Under the pieces are notes generated by a model. That model was not told the origin of the DNA. It was given only the letters and a program-made list of their open reading frames with translations, and searched no databases. 64,000 bases of DNA from Diphasiastrum complanatum (Eukaryota; Streptophyta; Lycopodiopsida; Lycopodiales; Lycopodiaceae). Of the stretch, positions 10,574 through 20,569 are shown one piece after another; position 1 is the stretch's first letter; each line of letters starts with the position of its first letter. The stretch is from positions 20,695 through 84,694 of the forward strand of contig MU832149.1 in the NCBI GenBank assembly GCA_029204225.1, written 5' to 3'. The translations under genes were made by a program, and so were the position numbers.

Positions 10574-12120
10574 CGTCCATGACACGTGTCATAATCCTAT
10601 TCACTTATATAGCCCACACGTGCAAGTCAAACGATCAATGAAATGTGGCACATTCTTATTGGTTGCCCTCGCCCACACGTGTGAGTCAATGATACATGGC
10701 AACATCTCATTGGTCAAATTTTTCCACACATGTGAGTCAATGGTCAATGACATGTGTAGCAACACGATTGGCTAGCCAATTTTTCTACATGTATGAGCTG
10801 AATTCTCTTCACACGTTTGAAAACCAAAATCCGTGTCCATTTTTTTTAATTTTTTCCCAATTTTGCTTCTATGCGCGCCCTCTATATCCCGTCGACCCCT
10901 TTCTCATAGTGTGACGCATAGAAGCATCCCTCATATCGATTTTGTGCATGTTATCTTCTTTCTCTTTCGACCTTCATAGATAGAGTTGCATAGATCTGAT
11001 ATGGAGAGTGTCAAGGCACACACGTATAGATTTCTTCAAGAGGCCTTCCAAACCGAAACTTGTGCCTTGTCTACAACCCCCAAATAGACAAAGGAGGGCC
11101 AAGAGGGGCCATTGGATTTCTGAGATTAAGAAGTATCAAAGATCCATTGTGTTTCTCATTCCAAAAGCAGCCTTCATATACGATCGGACCAATATGCAAA
11201 TTTTTCTCGGATTGCAATTATTTTTTTCAAAAGCTACCAATATGGGTATCATGTGAAATGATTTTCAAAAGAGCAGTTTTGTTGCTTGGCTTTAGGTGCA
11301 ATCCACTGGACTTTCCCTAAAATGGTAACTTCTAGGTACTTCACCAAAAACCTAGAAATAAGTGACCAGTTTCAACGTATCTCAACTAGCCAATAGTAGT
11401 AGGCCTAAATCCGACCTTATCAACTTCACTACTTGTCAAAAATAGTAAATGTGAAAATTGGCAAAAGCAAACTTGATCAAACATTGTAAATATCATAATG
11501 ACTTGTACCCATTATGATTACACATGTGTGGAGCCTGTTTCCACGTGTGAAATAAATGTACTTCTCATATAGTACAATTATATAGCTTGTACATATAATT
11601 TAAATCAAGTTCTAGTGGCTAAAAAGGCCAAAATCAAGTTTTTTAGTCATATGCCACATGGCATCAATCTAGAGATTGCATGAAGCCACATAATGAGATT
11701 AGGTGTTAAATCCCATGTGTAGAGGTCTGCTCACACGTGTGGAATAGGCTGAGGAAGTCGAATTTGCACTTCTAGAAGAGTTTTCACTAGTTCTCTATAT
11801 AGTAGAAAAATGGACCAAAAGTGCTCAAAATAGAAGGTTTTGTCCAAGTGTCAGTTTTGCACGATGAATCATCATATGACAAAGCACCCTCACACATGTG
11901 GGATATCAGAGGGATGATCAGTACCACAAGCTCCCACTTTTTGTATATATAGAGCCATATTTGGCCATAATCATCAAGCAACACCAATCTTGAGTTTGGA
12001 GGCAATTCTTGTCAATCTTTCCATTTGTCTTGATTTTTCTTGATAGTTTTAAGTTCCTATCATATTGTACTTTGATTATAGGCTGGAGTCCGTACTGTAA
12101 AAGGTTTTCACACGTGTGAA
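10574..12120. repeat. dispersed array of CACACGTGTG/CACATGTG palindromes
   Basis: Palindromes of the type (CA)CACGTG(TG) or CACATGTG recur with no coding sequence. They are GACACGTGTC 10581-10590, CACACGTGCA 10615, CACACGTGTG 10674-10683, CACACATGTG 10725-10734, ACATGTGT 10750, CACATGTGTG 11521, CACGTGTG 11542, CACACGTGTG 11732-11741, CACACATGTG 11891-11900 and TTCACACGTGTGAA 12107-12120. Between 10612 and 10800 they sit in a degenerate tandem unit of about 55-60 bp that also carries 'GAGTCAATG' and 'CATTGGT'. The remainder of 10151-12120 shows no gene. Confidence 0.6.
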
Positions 12121-13203
12121 ACCAGCAAGTACAATTCCCTTTCATTTATGATTGTTCTTGTTAGATTTTCTCATCTAAATTTGATCTAGATTGATCTAAA
12201 TCTTGTGTAGATTGATAGATCAATTGTATCTAACATCCAATCACTCTTGCGGATCATTTTAGAATCTTGGTCCAATTTTGCAAATTTCCACAGTAAATAC
12301 ACTAAAGATATGTATCTCTAAGTTGAAATTTCACTTTGGCCTCCAAATTGCCAAATTAGACCAACTAAACTAGTTGACTTTCTCAGTCTCCCTCTTCAAC
12401 TAGTTTTACCACACAACTTCGATCCATATTAAGAATGATCGCGATTCTAAGAATAGACCTTATTTCTATGGTATTATAATGTTCAAAATGGCAACATTTA
12501 TAATTGATATAGATAATAGTGTCCATGTTGCATGCTTCACTATTTCTTACATCTTTGAAAAATAATAGCAACCAAGCCATAAATGTGAGTGATCAACATG
12601 TGCTTGCATGTCTCCTCCATATTTGTCCTTTCTTGTAATGTTTCCTCCATAAAAGTCCATGAATGAGTCTCCATCTCCATCTTGCCATAAGATATCCTCA
12701 ATACTTGAGAACTTGTCCATGAATGAGTGACATAATTAGCCTTTCCTAGCTTCATTTCCATCAGCAAAACCATCCAAGAACACTAGTCCATCCTCAAAAC
12801 CAAAATAATGAAGAACAATGTGACTAGTTTCATCATATGTTGACAACTTGCACACATTCACATGAAATTGCTCAAACATGATATAAAATAAGTAAAGTAA
12901 ACTTGAATAACATTACTTCTATTGATAGAGCTACATGTGATGTTGTTAGTCATGATGATAGAATCTTTTGCCTTGTGGATCTAATGACTACCATGGATTG
13001 GATTAAGATTTATATGGATTTTATTAAAAAGAAGGATACCCTGAGCATTGTTGAATGCTTTGCTGATGAAGAAATATTTTGCAAGGAAGAATTTTGTCTG
13101 TTTGGAAAAAGAAAAACTACCGATATCCCTACCCTCTTAGTGTATTTCTGCAGATGGTTCAAAAAGCAATGTAAATCTGCAGACTTGTTCTAAATGCAAG
13201 TAT
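12121..13203. other. region without recognisable gene
   Basis: Open frames at 12540-12773 (-) and 12903-13193 (+) have no identifiable motif. The frame near 13180 reads 'CSKCKYCG', which might be the start of a gag zinc knuckle cut by the copia insertion at 13204, but this is weak. Confidence 0.35.
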
Positions 13204-13389
13204 TGTGGAAGTCCTTGAATATGGACAAGTCTTAAATGACTACAAGTTAACATCTGAACTTAAAATTATAATGGTATTGGTTTCCCTTTGTTGGCGATCA
13301 GCCAAAAGTCCGTTGTAGACGTTCTTCAAGTAATTGGCTGTCTAAGTTATGATTCACCAAGGAGGCAACTGTGGGCTTAATTTCCAACA
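13204..13389 (-). repeat. 3' LTR of mini-copia (minus strand)
   Basis: On the minus strand it begins TGTTGGAAATTAAG after the polypurine tract. The far end is placed at TGTGGAA (13204) by symmetry with TTCCAACA; that end is approximate. Confidence 0.6.
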
Positions 13390-13402
13390 GTCCCCCTTAA
13401 GG

Positions 13403-14556
13403 TCACGGTTGGTGCCTTGGTATCTTCGTCAGGTTCAGCATCTTGAAGAAATTCTGGTGCTTGATCCTGGGAAGCGCTTTGGTGAAGATGTCTGCGGCCA
13501 TTTCTGTTATGGAACAATATTGAAGGATCACTTGCCCCAAGAAAACTTTCTCCCGAATGAAATGATACTGGATGTCTATGTGCTTGGATTTGCCATGAAA
13601 TCTGGGATTAAGTGATAGTGAAATGCAGCTCATGTTGTCACACATAATGGTGGTAGCATTAAACTGAGTGTGATGTAAGTCGTGACGTAATAACCTGATC
13701 CGTATAGCTTCTTTTGAAGCTTGACATGCTGCGATGTACTCTGTATCTGTTGAAGAAAGTGTGACTGATTTCTGCTTCCTTGAATATTCCACGAAATCGG
13801 TCCCCCTGTCAGATAGAAACAGAACCTAGAGGTACATTTTCTGGTAGAAACTGTTCCTGCCCACCAATCTGAGTCGGAATAGCCTCGCAGGACAAGTGGG
13901 TCGATAACATTTCATCGTAACATAAGATGTGATCTAAACTTTTCTGAATATATCTCATCACTCTCTTCAATGCTTTCCAATGAGAGATCCTGGGATTAGA
14001 CATGAATTGACTTAACGTGCTAACAGTGTATGCTAAATCTGTTCTAGTACAAAACATTGCATACATTAGAGATCTGATTAGTGAATGATAAGGGTACTTT
14101 GCTAATTCGAGTACTTCACTATCAGTCTCAGCACAAGAAGGTTTAGTCAATACTATACTAGGATCCAATGGGGTATCAATTGATTTGCAATCAGACATAT
14201 GAAATTTTTTTAAAATGCCTTTTAGATATGCCCGCTGGCTAAGATAGATCTTATTCTGAAGCCTATTTCTAGTAATGTGAATTCCTAGCAAAGAATGGAC
14301 AACTCCTAAATCAGTCATGTCAAATTCCTTTGACAGATCACTCTTAGTCATGTGCAGTAGAGAAGTGTTGTTAGACAAAATAAATACATCATCTACATAA
14401 AGAGCTATGTGAACTAAATTGGTGCCTATATGCTTTGAATAAACACTGTAGTCAGTTGAATTGTTTGCAAATCCCAATTGAATGAGATAAGAGTTGATTC
14501 TATGGCCTGTTTCAGACCGTAGATTGCTTTGTGCAACTTGCACAATTTGTGCTCTT
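13403..14556 (-). pseudogene. copia RT C-terminal half and RNase H (mini-copia)
   Basis: The long minus-strand frame from 14556 down to 13809 begins in 'EHKLCKLHKAIYGLKQA'-type sequence. It carries an intact YVDD catalytic motif ('HIALYVDDVFILSNN'), then 'DMTDLGVVHSLLGI', 'STLSQFMSNP' and 'SHWKALKRVMRYI'. Frame changes near 13905 and 13790 move the RNase H start ('LVLRGYSDSDWWAG') out of frame. RNase H then resumes with 'RKQKSVTLSSTDTEYIAAC' and 'DIFTKALPR', ending at 13403 beside the polypurine tract. The preserved YVDD block makes it younger looking than the copy at 5930-7400. Confidence 0.88.
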
Positions 14557-14738
14557 GAAGATGGCCAAGTCTTCAATGACTACAAGTTATTAAACTTAAC
14601 ATATGAACTTAAAATTATAATGGGATTGGTTACCCTTTGCTGGCGATAAGCAGGAAGTCCATTGTAGGCGTTCTTCAAGTAATTGGTTGTCTGAGTTATG
14701 ATTCACCAAGGAGGCAACTATGTGCTTAATTTCCAACA
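14557..14738 (-). repeat. 5' LTR copy of mini-copia (minus strand, truncated)
   Basis: It matches 13204-13389 over its length with small gaps. Its 3' end on the minus strand abuts RT sequence at about 14557, and no primer binding site remains, so the internal deletion removed the LTR border. Confidence 0.6.
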
Positions 14739-14740
14739 CC

Positions 14741-16207
14741 ATTTGATAAATAGAGTTCCATGTACCTCTATTGAAGGCAAAACACCATCCTTCAAAGTCT
14801 TGTATGTGAGGAAGCCAAATCTCAAGGACTTAAGGGTGTTTGGATGCATTTGCTATGTGCATACACCTTTTGGAGACAAGGACCAAGGAAGATCCATCAT
14901 CAATCAAAGGTATCATGCTCGGGTATGGCAAAGCAAGAGGGGATATAAGGCATACATCCATCTTCAAACAAGTTTGTGGTTTCTAGAGATATCATCTTTG
15001 ATGAGGATAGGATGCATAAACTTGTTGATGGCTCAAAAAATTACCTATCAAGAGGGAGATGGCCGAGGATCAAGATGATCTGGATCTTGAGAAGGAGCTA
15101 GAGCCAAGTGAACCAATCAAGAAGATCATCAAGGGTAAGAATGGAGCCATTGAGGCTCACATACCAAGCCAAGGGCAAGCAAGCCCAAGGAAATCCATCT
15201 TCATCCTTTGCACTCATTTCAAGTTTTGAAGAACCTTCATGTGTAGAAGATGCATTGAGTTCAAAGGAATGGTTTCAAGCTATGGTAGATGAATACAATG
15301 CTTTGATGGAGAATGGCACATGGATCCTTGTTGATAGACCTCTTAAGAATGTGATTGGATGTAAATGGGTTTTTAAGCTAAAACTCAATATGGATGGAAG
15401 TGTAAGCAAACACAAGGCAAGACATCTTCATGGAGCAGTCCCAAGGCTTCATCAAGCTCGGGATGGAGGGTAAAATATGTCATCTTCAAAGGAGCTTATA
15501 TGGTTTGAAACAAGCATCAAGGTCTTGGAATTCAACATGATTTCTTAGTTTCTATTGGATTCACTCAAAGTGAATATGATCCAAATTTGTACATAATGTA
15601 TGATGTAAATGACATTGTTCTTTTATTGATTTATGTAGATGACATCATTCTTAGTGGTGATACCATTGATGGTATTGAGAAAACCAAGAAAAATGTATCT
15701 CTAGAATTTAAGATGGTAGATCTTGGTCAACTTCACTTTATATTGGGCATAGAAGTCCTTAGAGGTTCAGATCTCATCTTCATTAGTCAATCTAAGTATG
15801 CTCAAAGTTTGCTCAATAGATTCAAGATACAAGATTGCAAGCATGTAGAAACATCAATGGAACAAGATGTAAAAGTGCTCAATAAAAGTGATGAAGCATC
15901 CTTTATGAACATCACTCTTTATAGGCAACTTATAGGCTCCTTAGTGTGGATCACCATGATTAGTCTTGATCTATGCTTTAGTGTGTGCAGGCTAAGTCAG
16001 TATATGCAAGATCCATTAGTGATATATTGGAAAAATGCTAAAAGGATCTTGAGATACATCTCGGGTACTCTAAATCATGGAATTCTCTATAGAGGAGATA
16101 TCATTGATTTGCATGCTTTTAGTGACTCGGATTTTGCACATGAGGGATAGGAAGTCCACAACTGCCTATGCAACATTCATTTGGGGAGTAGTTTCTTGGG
16201 GGGTTTG
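14741..16207 (+). pseudogene. Ty1/copia pol remnant (integrase C-term, RT, start of RNase H)
   Basis: The order is copia integrase C-terminus ('LRVFGCICYVHTPFGD', 'RGYKAYIHLQT') to about 15000 and a linker with 'RRSSRVR'. The RT N-terminus follows ('WFQAMVDEYNALMENGTWIL', 'IGCKWVFKLK') to 15425. There the sequence jumps from 'KHKAR' to 'DIFMEQSQGFIKLG', losing about 60 residues. The RT then reads 'RSLYGLKQAS', an intact YVDD block ('LLIYVDDIILSG', about 15630) and 'LRYISGTLNHG'. RNase H starts at 'SDSDFAH' and ends abruptly near 16207 after 'RKSTTAYATF'. It directly adjoins the mini-copia LTR at 14738, so the 5' portion has been lost or displaced. Confidence 0.88.
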
Positions 16208-16648
16208 GCATTTTGCGAGTAAATCATCTGCGAGTTTTGCGAGTTTAATGTTTTTAAATTACATCAAACTGATAGCACATGGCATGCTACATTTTTTTAG
16301 GTTTTTAAAATTTATTCTACTTCGCTTTTGGGGGTGAAATATATTTGTATACTTCATTATCATGTTGTTTATTTTCTTACTAGCTAAAAGATATGTTTGC
16401 AAATCATGTTGTCTACAATCTATACATAGCATGTTATATCATTGAGACGAAAAAAACGTAACCACTTTGATTTTACATTTATCAAGCTAAAGCATTTTTG
16501 TCTACTGCCAAGGATTGATGTACGACCATACATTAAAAGACATGATAGTATGTGGCCAAGCCTATGATAGGTATCATAAAATCAACGTTGGTAAAAAAAA
16601 AAAATTGTATGTTCTAGATTGAGGCTATAACTTAACTATTAAGTTTAT
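16208..16648. other. AT-rich region after copia truncation
   Basis: No gene. At 16269-16310 'GATAGCACATGGCATGCTAC' then T-rich sequence loosely repeats the centre of the foldback element that follows (16861-16890), suggesting an older degenerate copy. Confidence 0.4.
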
Positions 16649-17039
16649 GTTGAGATGATGAAATAATAAAATATTTTCACTTTTTAAGATTAAATTTGAT
16701 TAAATCAATGCATTCTACATGAAAAATGGAGCATTTTTGCTTTTTGAATCATCTCAATTCGAGCAATATTAGAAAAGTTATTGCCCTTCAAAGTTTTTAG
16801 GTTAATTTTTTTTTCTTGGAGCTTGAAAGGGGTAGCACGTTTTAGTCTTTAACTCAAATTGATAGCATGCCGGCGTGCTACCCCTTTTAGGTTCCAAGGG
16901 AAAAATGTTTTCTAGTCTAAAAAACGTGGAATTGTCATAACTTTCTTATTATTGCTCGGATTGAGATGGTCCAAAAAGCAAAAGTGCTCCATTTTTTATG
17001 TAGTATCCATTGGTATAATCACAAATACTCATCTCAACA
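16649..17039. mobile_element. foldback/MITE-like element, long imperfect inverted repeat
   Basis: The left arm 16649-16839 and right arm 16874-17039 are reverse complements with small gaps. Outer ends are GTTGAGATGA and TCATCTCAAC. The inner parts include 'AAAATGGAGCATTTTTGC' against 'CAAAAGTGCTCCATTTTT' and 'GGGGTAGCACG' against 'CGTGCTACCCC'. The loop is 34 nt (16840-16873). There is no coding capacity. Such snap-back structures are typical of MITEs. Target-site duplications could not be fixed by eye. Confidence 0.75.
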
Positions 17040-17529
17040 CTAAAGAGAAAACATCAACAAATGCCTTACTTGTTCCACTTGAACAACATTTGAACATCTA
17101 TAGCACAGTGCAAATAAAGCTTTGGAGTTATTTTACACAAAATAATTCCTACATAGCCTTACTCCAAAGTTGAAGTAAGCAAGAGAGTGTTATTGAGTTC
17201 ACAATACTTGATGCAAGGAAAATAAATTGGCTATTTTATTGGTAGGATGTGGCAAAGAGTGACAAATTTGATGCTGAAACTCTGCACATCTAAAACATGG
17301 AAATGCCCATGTTCTAAGGTTAGCAAGATCGAATAACACCCTTCAATAAAAACACAGTTGTTGTATACTCACTAGGCCTACTCCATGAACATTTGCCACT
17401 AAAATGGCCTCATGACACATGGGAGAGAGCATATTTCCCTCAGGTATCAGGTAACTCAGAGCTTATGCTGTATCTGACAGACATCGATAAACAGGTGCCT
17501 CAAATAGTGCGTTGCTTTGAAATAAATAA
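17040..17529. other. region without recognisable gene
   Basis: Nothing supported beyond possible 3' flank of the RCC1-family gene on the minus strand. Confidence 0.4.
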
Positions 17530-17912
17530 TCTTCCACGAAGATTTTGTACATCCTAAAACTAAGTAGTTTGATCAGAATCCTGACGTTCTGATGGATATC
17601 CAAACGTAGTCATTTCAATAGCAGCATGAGATCTGAAATACTTCGTGTCACAAAGATTTTGTGCATCCCACTAATTAATCTCATCAAAATCCTAACATTC
17701 TGAAACATATCGTTTCACAAGTGCCACGAGTAGTAAGTTGCTTGAAGTAATAATCTTCAGAAGATTCTGTACATCCTAAAACAAACTAGATGATTTCATC
17801 GAGATGCGAATGCTCTGATGGGCATCAAAACGCACTTTTTTGTACATCCTTAAACTGTGTAATGGCATCGAGATTGCAAATTTGTAATGTTCTGATTGAC
17901 ATCAAAACTTAG
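17530..17912. repeat. degenerate tandem repeat downstream of RCC1-family gene
   Basis: About four units of 75-130 bp share 'GATTTTGTACATCCTAAAAC', then 'ATCxxxATCCTxACxTTCTG' and 'GGxCATCAAAACG' in the same order. Units begin near 17534, 17655, 17768 and 17838. They lie in the presumed 3' flank of the minus-strand gene. Confidence 0.6.
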
Positions 17913-18132
17913 TCCTCTCAATAGCAGCATAATTCTGACCATTCACCGTTAACTCCCGCAGAGATTTCACACCACCCCATGGCACAGATAACGAATCTTC
18001 TAGTAAGTACATCATGAAACTCATGTTAGGACAAATATTTAAAGAGGAGTTTGAAGAGACCAATGCTTTCAAGGAATATCTCACTTAAGCAAAGCTTATA
18101 TAGCAGCATAATGTGGAAAACCTGTACATAAT

Positions 18133-20546
18133 CTATTGGAGATCGATCTCAACAATATCAGGAGCGCCCCTTTCACTTTCATTGTTCAGAAGTTCCATAC
18201 CAAGTTGCCCTTTGTCGCCTGCTCCAAAAGCGTACAATTTGCCTGATTCGCATAGAGCAAAAGTGTGTGCATTCCAAGTAACTGAATTGGTTAGACTTAT
18301 TTGCACCACATGCTCATTTCTCTGCTTCAATGCACTTACAAGTTCTGGCAACAATAAATTTGCATGTCGGTTGGCCTGGAGACGAAATTATACAATGTCC
18401 ACTTAGCATGAAAACAGGTGTTATCAGGCTCTAGTTCCTTGATGCAAGAGCAATCAGTCCAAGCAGGAGCAAAAAGACGATAAGGCTCTAACGAATCATT
18501 AATTCAAAGCATGCATACAGTGCAGACAAGTCTAAGCCTGGGTTTAACACAAACCTGCCCCTCAGTAGCAGAGCTGAAGTGACCAAGGCTTGACGATTCC
18601 CCGCATCCAAAGGAATAAACATCTCCCGTATCACTGACAACAAAGGTGGTATAATCACCAGTAGCAATGTGAACTGCTTTCACTCCAGCCAACGACTCCA
18701 CCACCTTTGGTATATATTCACAGTCCTCATTACCATGACCAAGACAACCATACCGACCCCAACCCCACGTGCAGACCCGGCCATCCCGGCCAACAACTCC
18801 AGCATGCCACGCTCCAGCAGCTACAGCAACTGGCTGGAACTGCAGTTGCTGAAAGTGTTCAATCAACCTAGGCACCCGTTCATCAGCTCTGCTGCCATGA
18901 CCCAACTTCCCTCCAAGTCCACAGCCAACTGAATAAACCGCCCTGCAAGGATTCCGATAAGAAAGAAACAACTTCAAGCTATAGAATGAACTAAAAATGA
19001 AACGAGAGCCATCTTTGAAACGACCAAGCAAGTTGTGATTTTCACCTCAGAACACTGCTAAGATCAAGTACATCCCTGTCACTCATAAGTTTTTAACTGT
19101 GTTAACATGAAATACATCCTTGTCACTCATAAGTTTTTAACTGAAAACCACCACCTACAATTAAAACATGTCACGCGACAAGTTCACATGTTGGCTAGAT
19201 CATGGGTTTGAAGGACTATGCATTTCAAGATTTTCCTTGTGTGCTTGCTCGATAAAGTCAGGGCGATCAAAACTTACATCCCACTCCGCTGACAAGTAAG
19301 AGCTAGCAAATAACAATAGCCTGCTGCAATCTGTACCACAGGAGCGTCCTCTAAAGCTCCTTTCAAAGGATGGGGTTTTTGATCTTGTGGTTCCGTTTGA
19401 TGGCCTAGTCTAGCATCTGCACCCCACGAAAAAGTATAGACTCTTCCTTCTCTTGATAACACAGCAGTAAAAAAATTTCCAATAGCTGCTTGCACCACAA
19501 ATATCCCATCCAAAGACTCCACTAATTGTGGAGTACTGATGGTCTTGGAACCAGCACCCCCATACTCAGAGTCACCAAAGGAATCTTTCCCAAATGCATA
19601 GACACGTCCAGTGTCACTTATTAGCATAGATCGACCAACTCCAGCTGTAGCCTGAATGATCCTCACACCTTGCAATGATCTGTCCCAAAAAAATTTATGT
19701 TGAGAAAGCCTCTCATCCAATTATCAATAAAATTTGTTGAAAGAATCGCTGAATCAATTTTTCAATTTACTGTGGAGTTTAGTGACTTGGTAAAAGTCTC
19801 AAAAGTATCTCAATAATCTAACCTGAGCAAACGAGGTCTCCACTCTTCTTCAAAAGATCCATGACCTAGCTGGCCACAATTACTAGAACCAAAAGTATAC
19901 ACTGCACCAGATTTGGTAATGACAACAGAGTGACCAGGACCTGCTATAGCTTGACACTTTTCACGTCTGTAGCATTGCTCACCTACCTTTAAAAATCTTA
20001 AAACCAATTTCCAAGATCCTCCACATCGTCTTTTCATTGTATCCCGCTCCTCTGCTGTCATTGGCTTAAAAACTGCTCGCTTCATGCACATGTCCAAGGC
20101 CGCAAGCTCACACAACGACAGTGATGTGTCTGGCGAGTAATTAGCCGGCTGCTTGAAGAAAGAGCAAGTAGCCTGTACAGCAAGTTCAAACTTTGAGTGT
20201 GATGAGACTCCAAAACAAAATTTGTTTAAACAAAAATTACCAGCACATTCCATAAGCTAATCGTCTAAACACGTTGTTACACAGTCTTGATGTTATATTG
20301 ATTGTCCTTTACCTCAAGCCGAGCAAGATCATGTGGGTCAAGACAACATTCACTGAGTACATGCAAAACAATTGAAGGATTGCTAGCCAAAGGAAATTCT
20401 CCATGAGAACTTGAGCTCCCAAGGCAAAGGCGCTGGTTGCGCTGAGAGGCTTGCATCTGTGCTGAAATACCATGAGGCTGTTCTGCTAATCCAAGATGAG
20501 GTAAGGCTGACGTCTGCCAGAAAGTTCCACTTGCAGTAGAGTCCAT
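18133..20546 (-). CDS. RCC1-repeat family protein, five exons
   Basis: This gene encodes a predicted seven-bladed RCC1 beta-propeller with an N-terminal F-box-like region ('VLHVLSECCLDPHDLARLE' then 'ATCSFFKQPANYSPD'). The minus-strand exons are 20546-20313, 20172-19823, 19679-19278, 18942-18555 and 18375-18133. All introns are GT-AG (140, 143, 335 and 179 bp), and the joined exons give 538 codons in one frame. RCC1 blocks are clear: 'VYTFGSSNCGQLGHGS', 'VYAFGKDSFGDSEYGG', 'VYTFSWGADARLGHQ', 'VYSVGCGLGGKLGHGS', 'VCTWGWGRYGCLGHGN', 'VYSFGCGESSSLGH' and 'LYAFGAGDKGQLG'. From memory this order resembles the Arabidopsis RCC1-family protein At3g26100; that match is not verified. The start is the first in-frame ATG. 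A perfect hairpin abuts it, and 5'-UTR introns upstream are possible. RCC1 itself is a Ran exchange factor, but the partner of this subfamily is unknown to me. Confidence 0.93.
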
Positions 20547-20569
20547 AGGCACTGCAATATGCAGTGCCT
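20547..20569 (-). promoter_or_regulatory. perfect hairpin immediately 5' of RCC1-family start codon
   Basis: On the coding strand AGGCACTGCA, a 3-nt TAT loop, and TGCAGTGCCT form a 10-bp perfect stem whose last base touches the ATG (20546). In mRNA it would sit directly against the start codon. Whether it affects translation is inference. Confidence 0.6.

Larger units (their letters stand above)
13204..14738 (-). mobile_element. mini Ty1/copia element with two LTRs, minus strand
   Basis: Related sequences of about 180 bp stand at 13204-13389 and 14557-14738 in the same orientation. They share blocks such as 'ATGACTACAAGTTA', 'AACTTAAAATTATAATGG' and 'TTCACCAAGGAGGCAACT', and both end TTCCAACA. 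They enclose minus-strand copia RT and RNase H. On the plus strand a CCCCCTTAA tract (13391-13399) directly follows the lower LTR, the complement of a polypurine tract. Gag, protease, integrase and half of RT are missing: the upper LTR abuts 'EHK' of the RT. This is a second internally deleted copia derivative. Confidence 0.75.

Noticed and set aside
10356-11320. Several 70-140-codon frames
   Set aside because: They overlap the palindromic repeat region in different frames and show repeat-derived composition.
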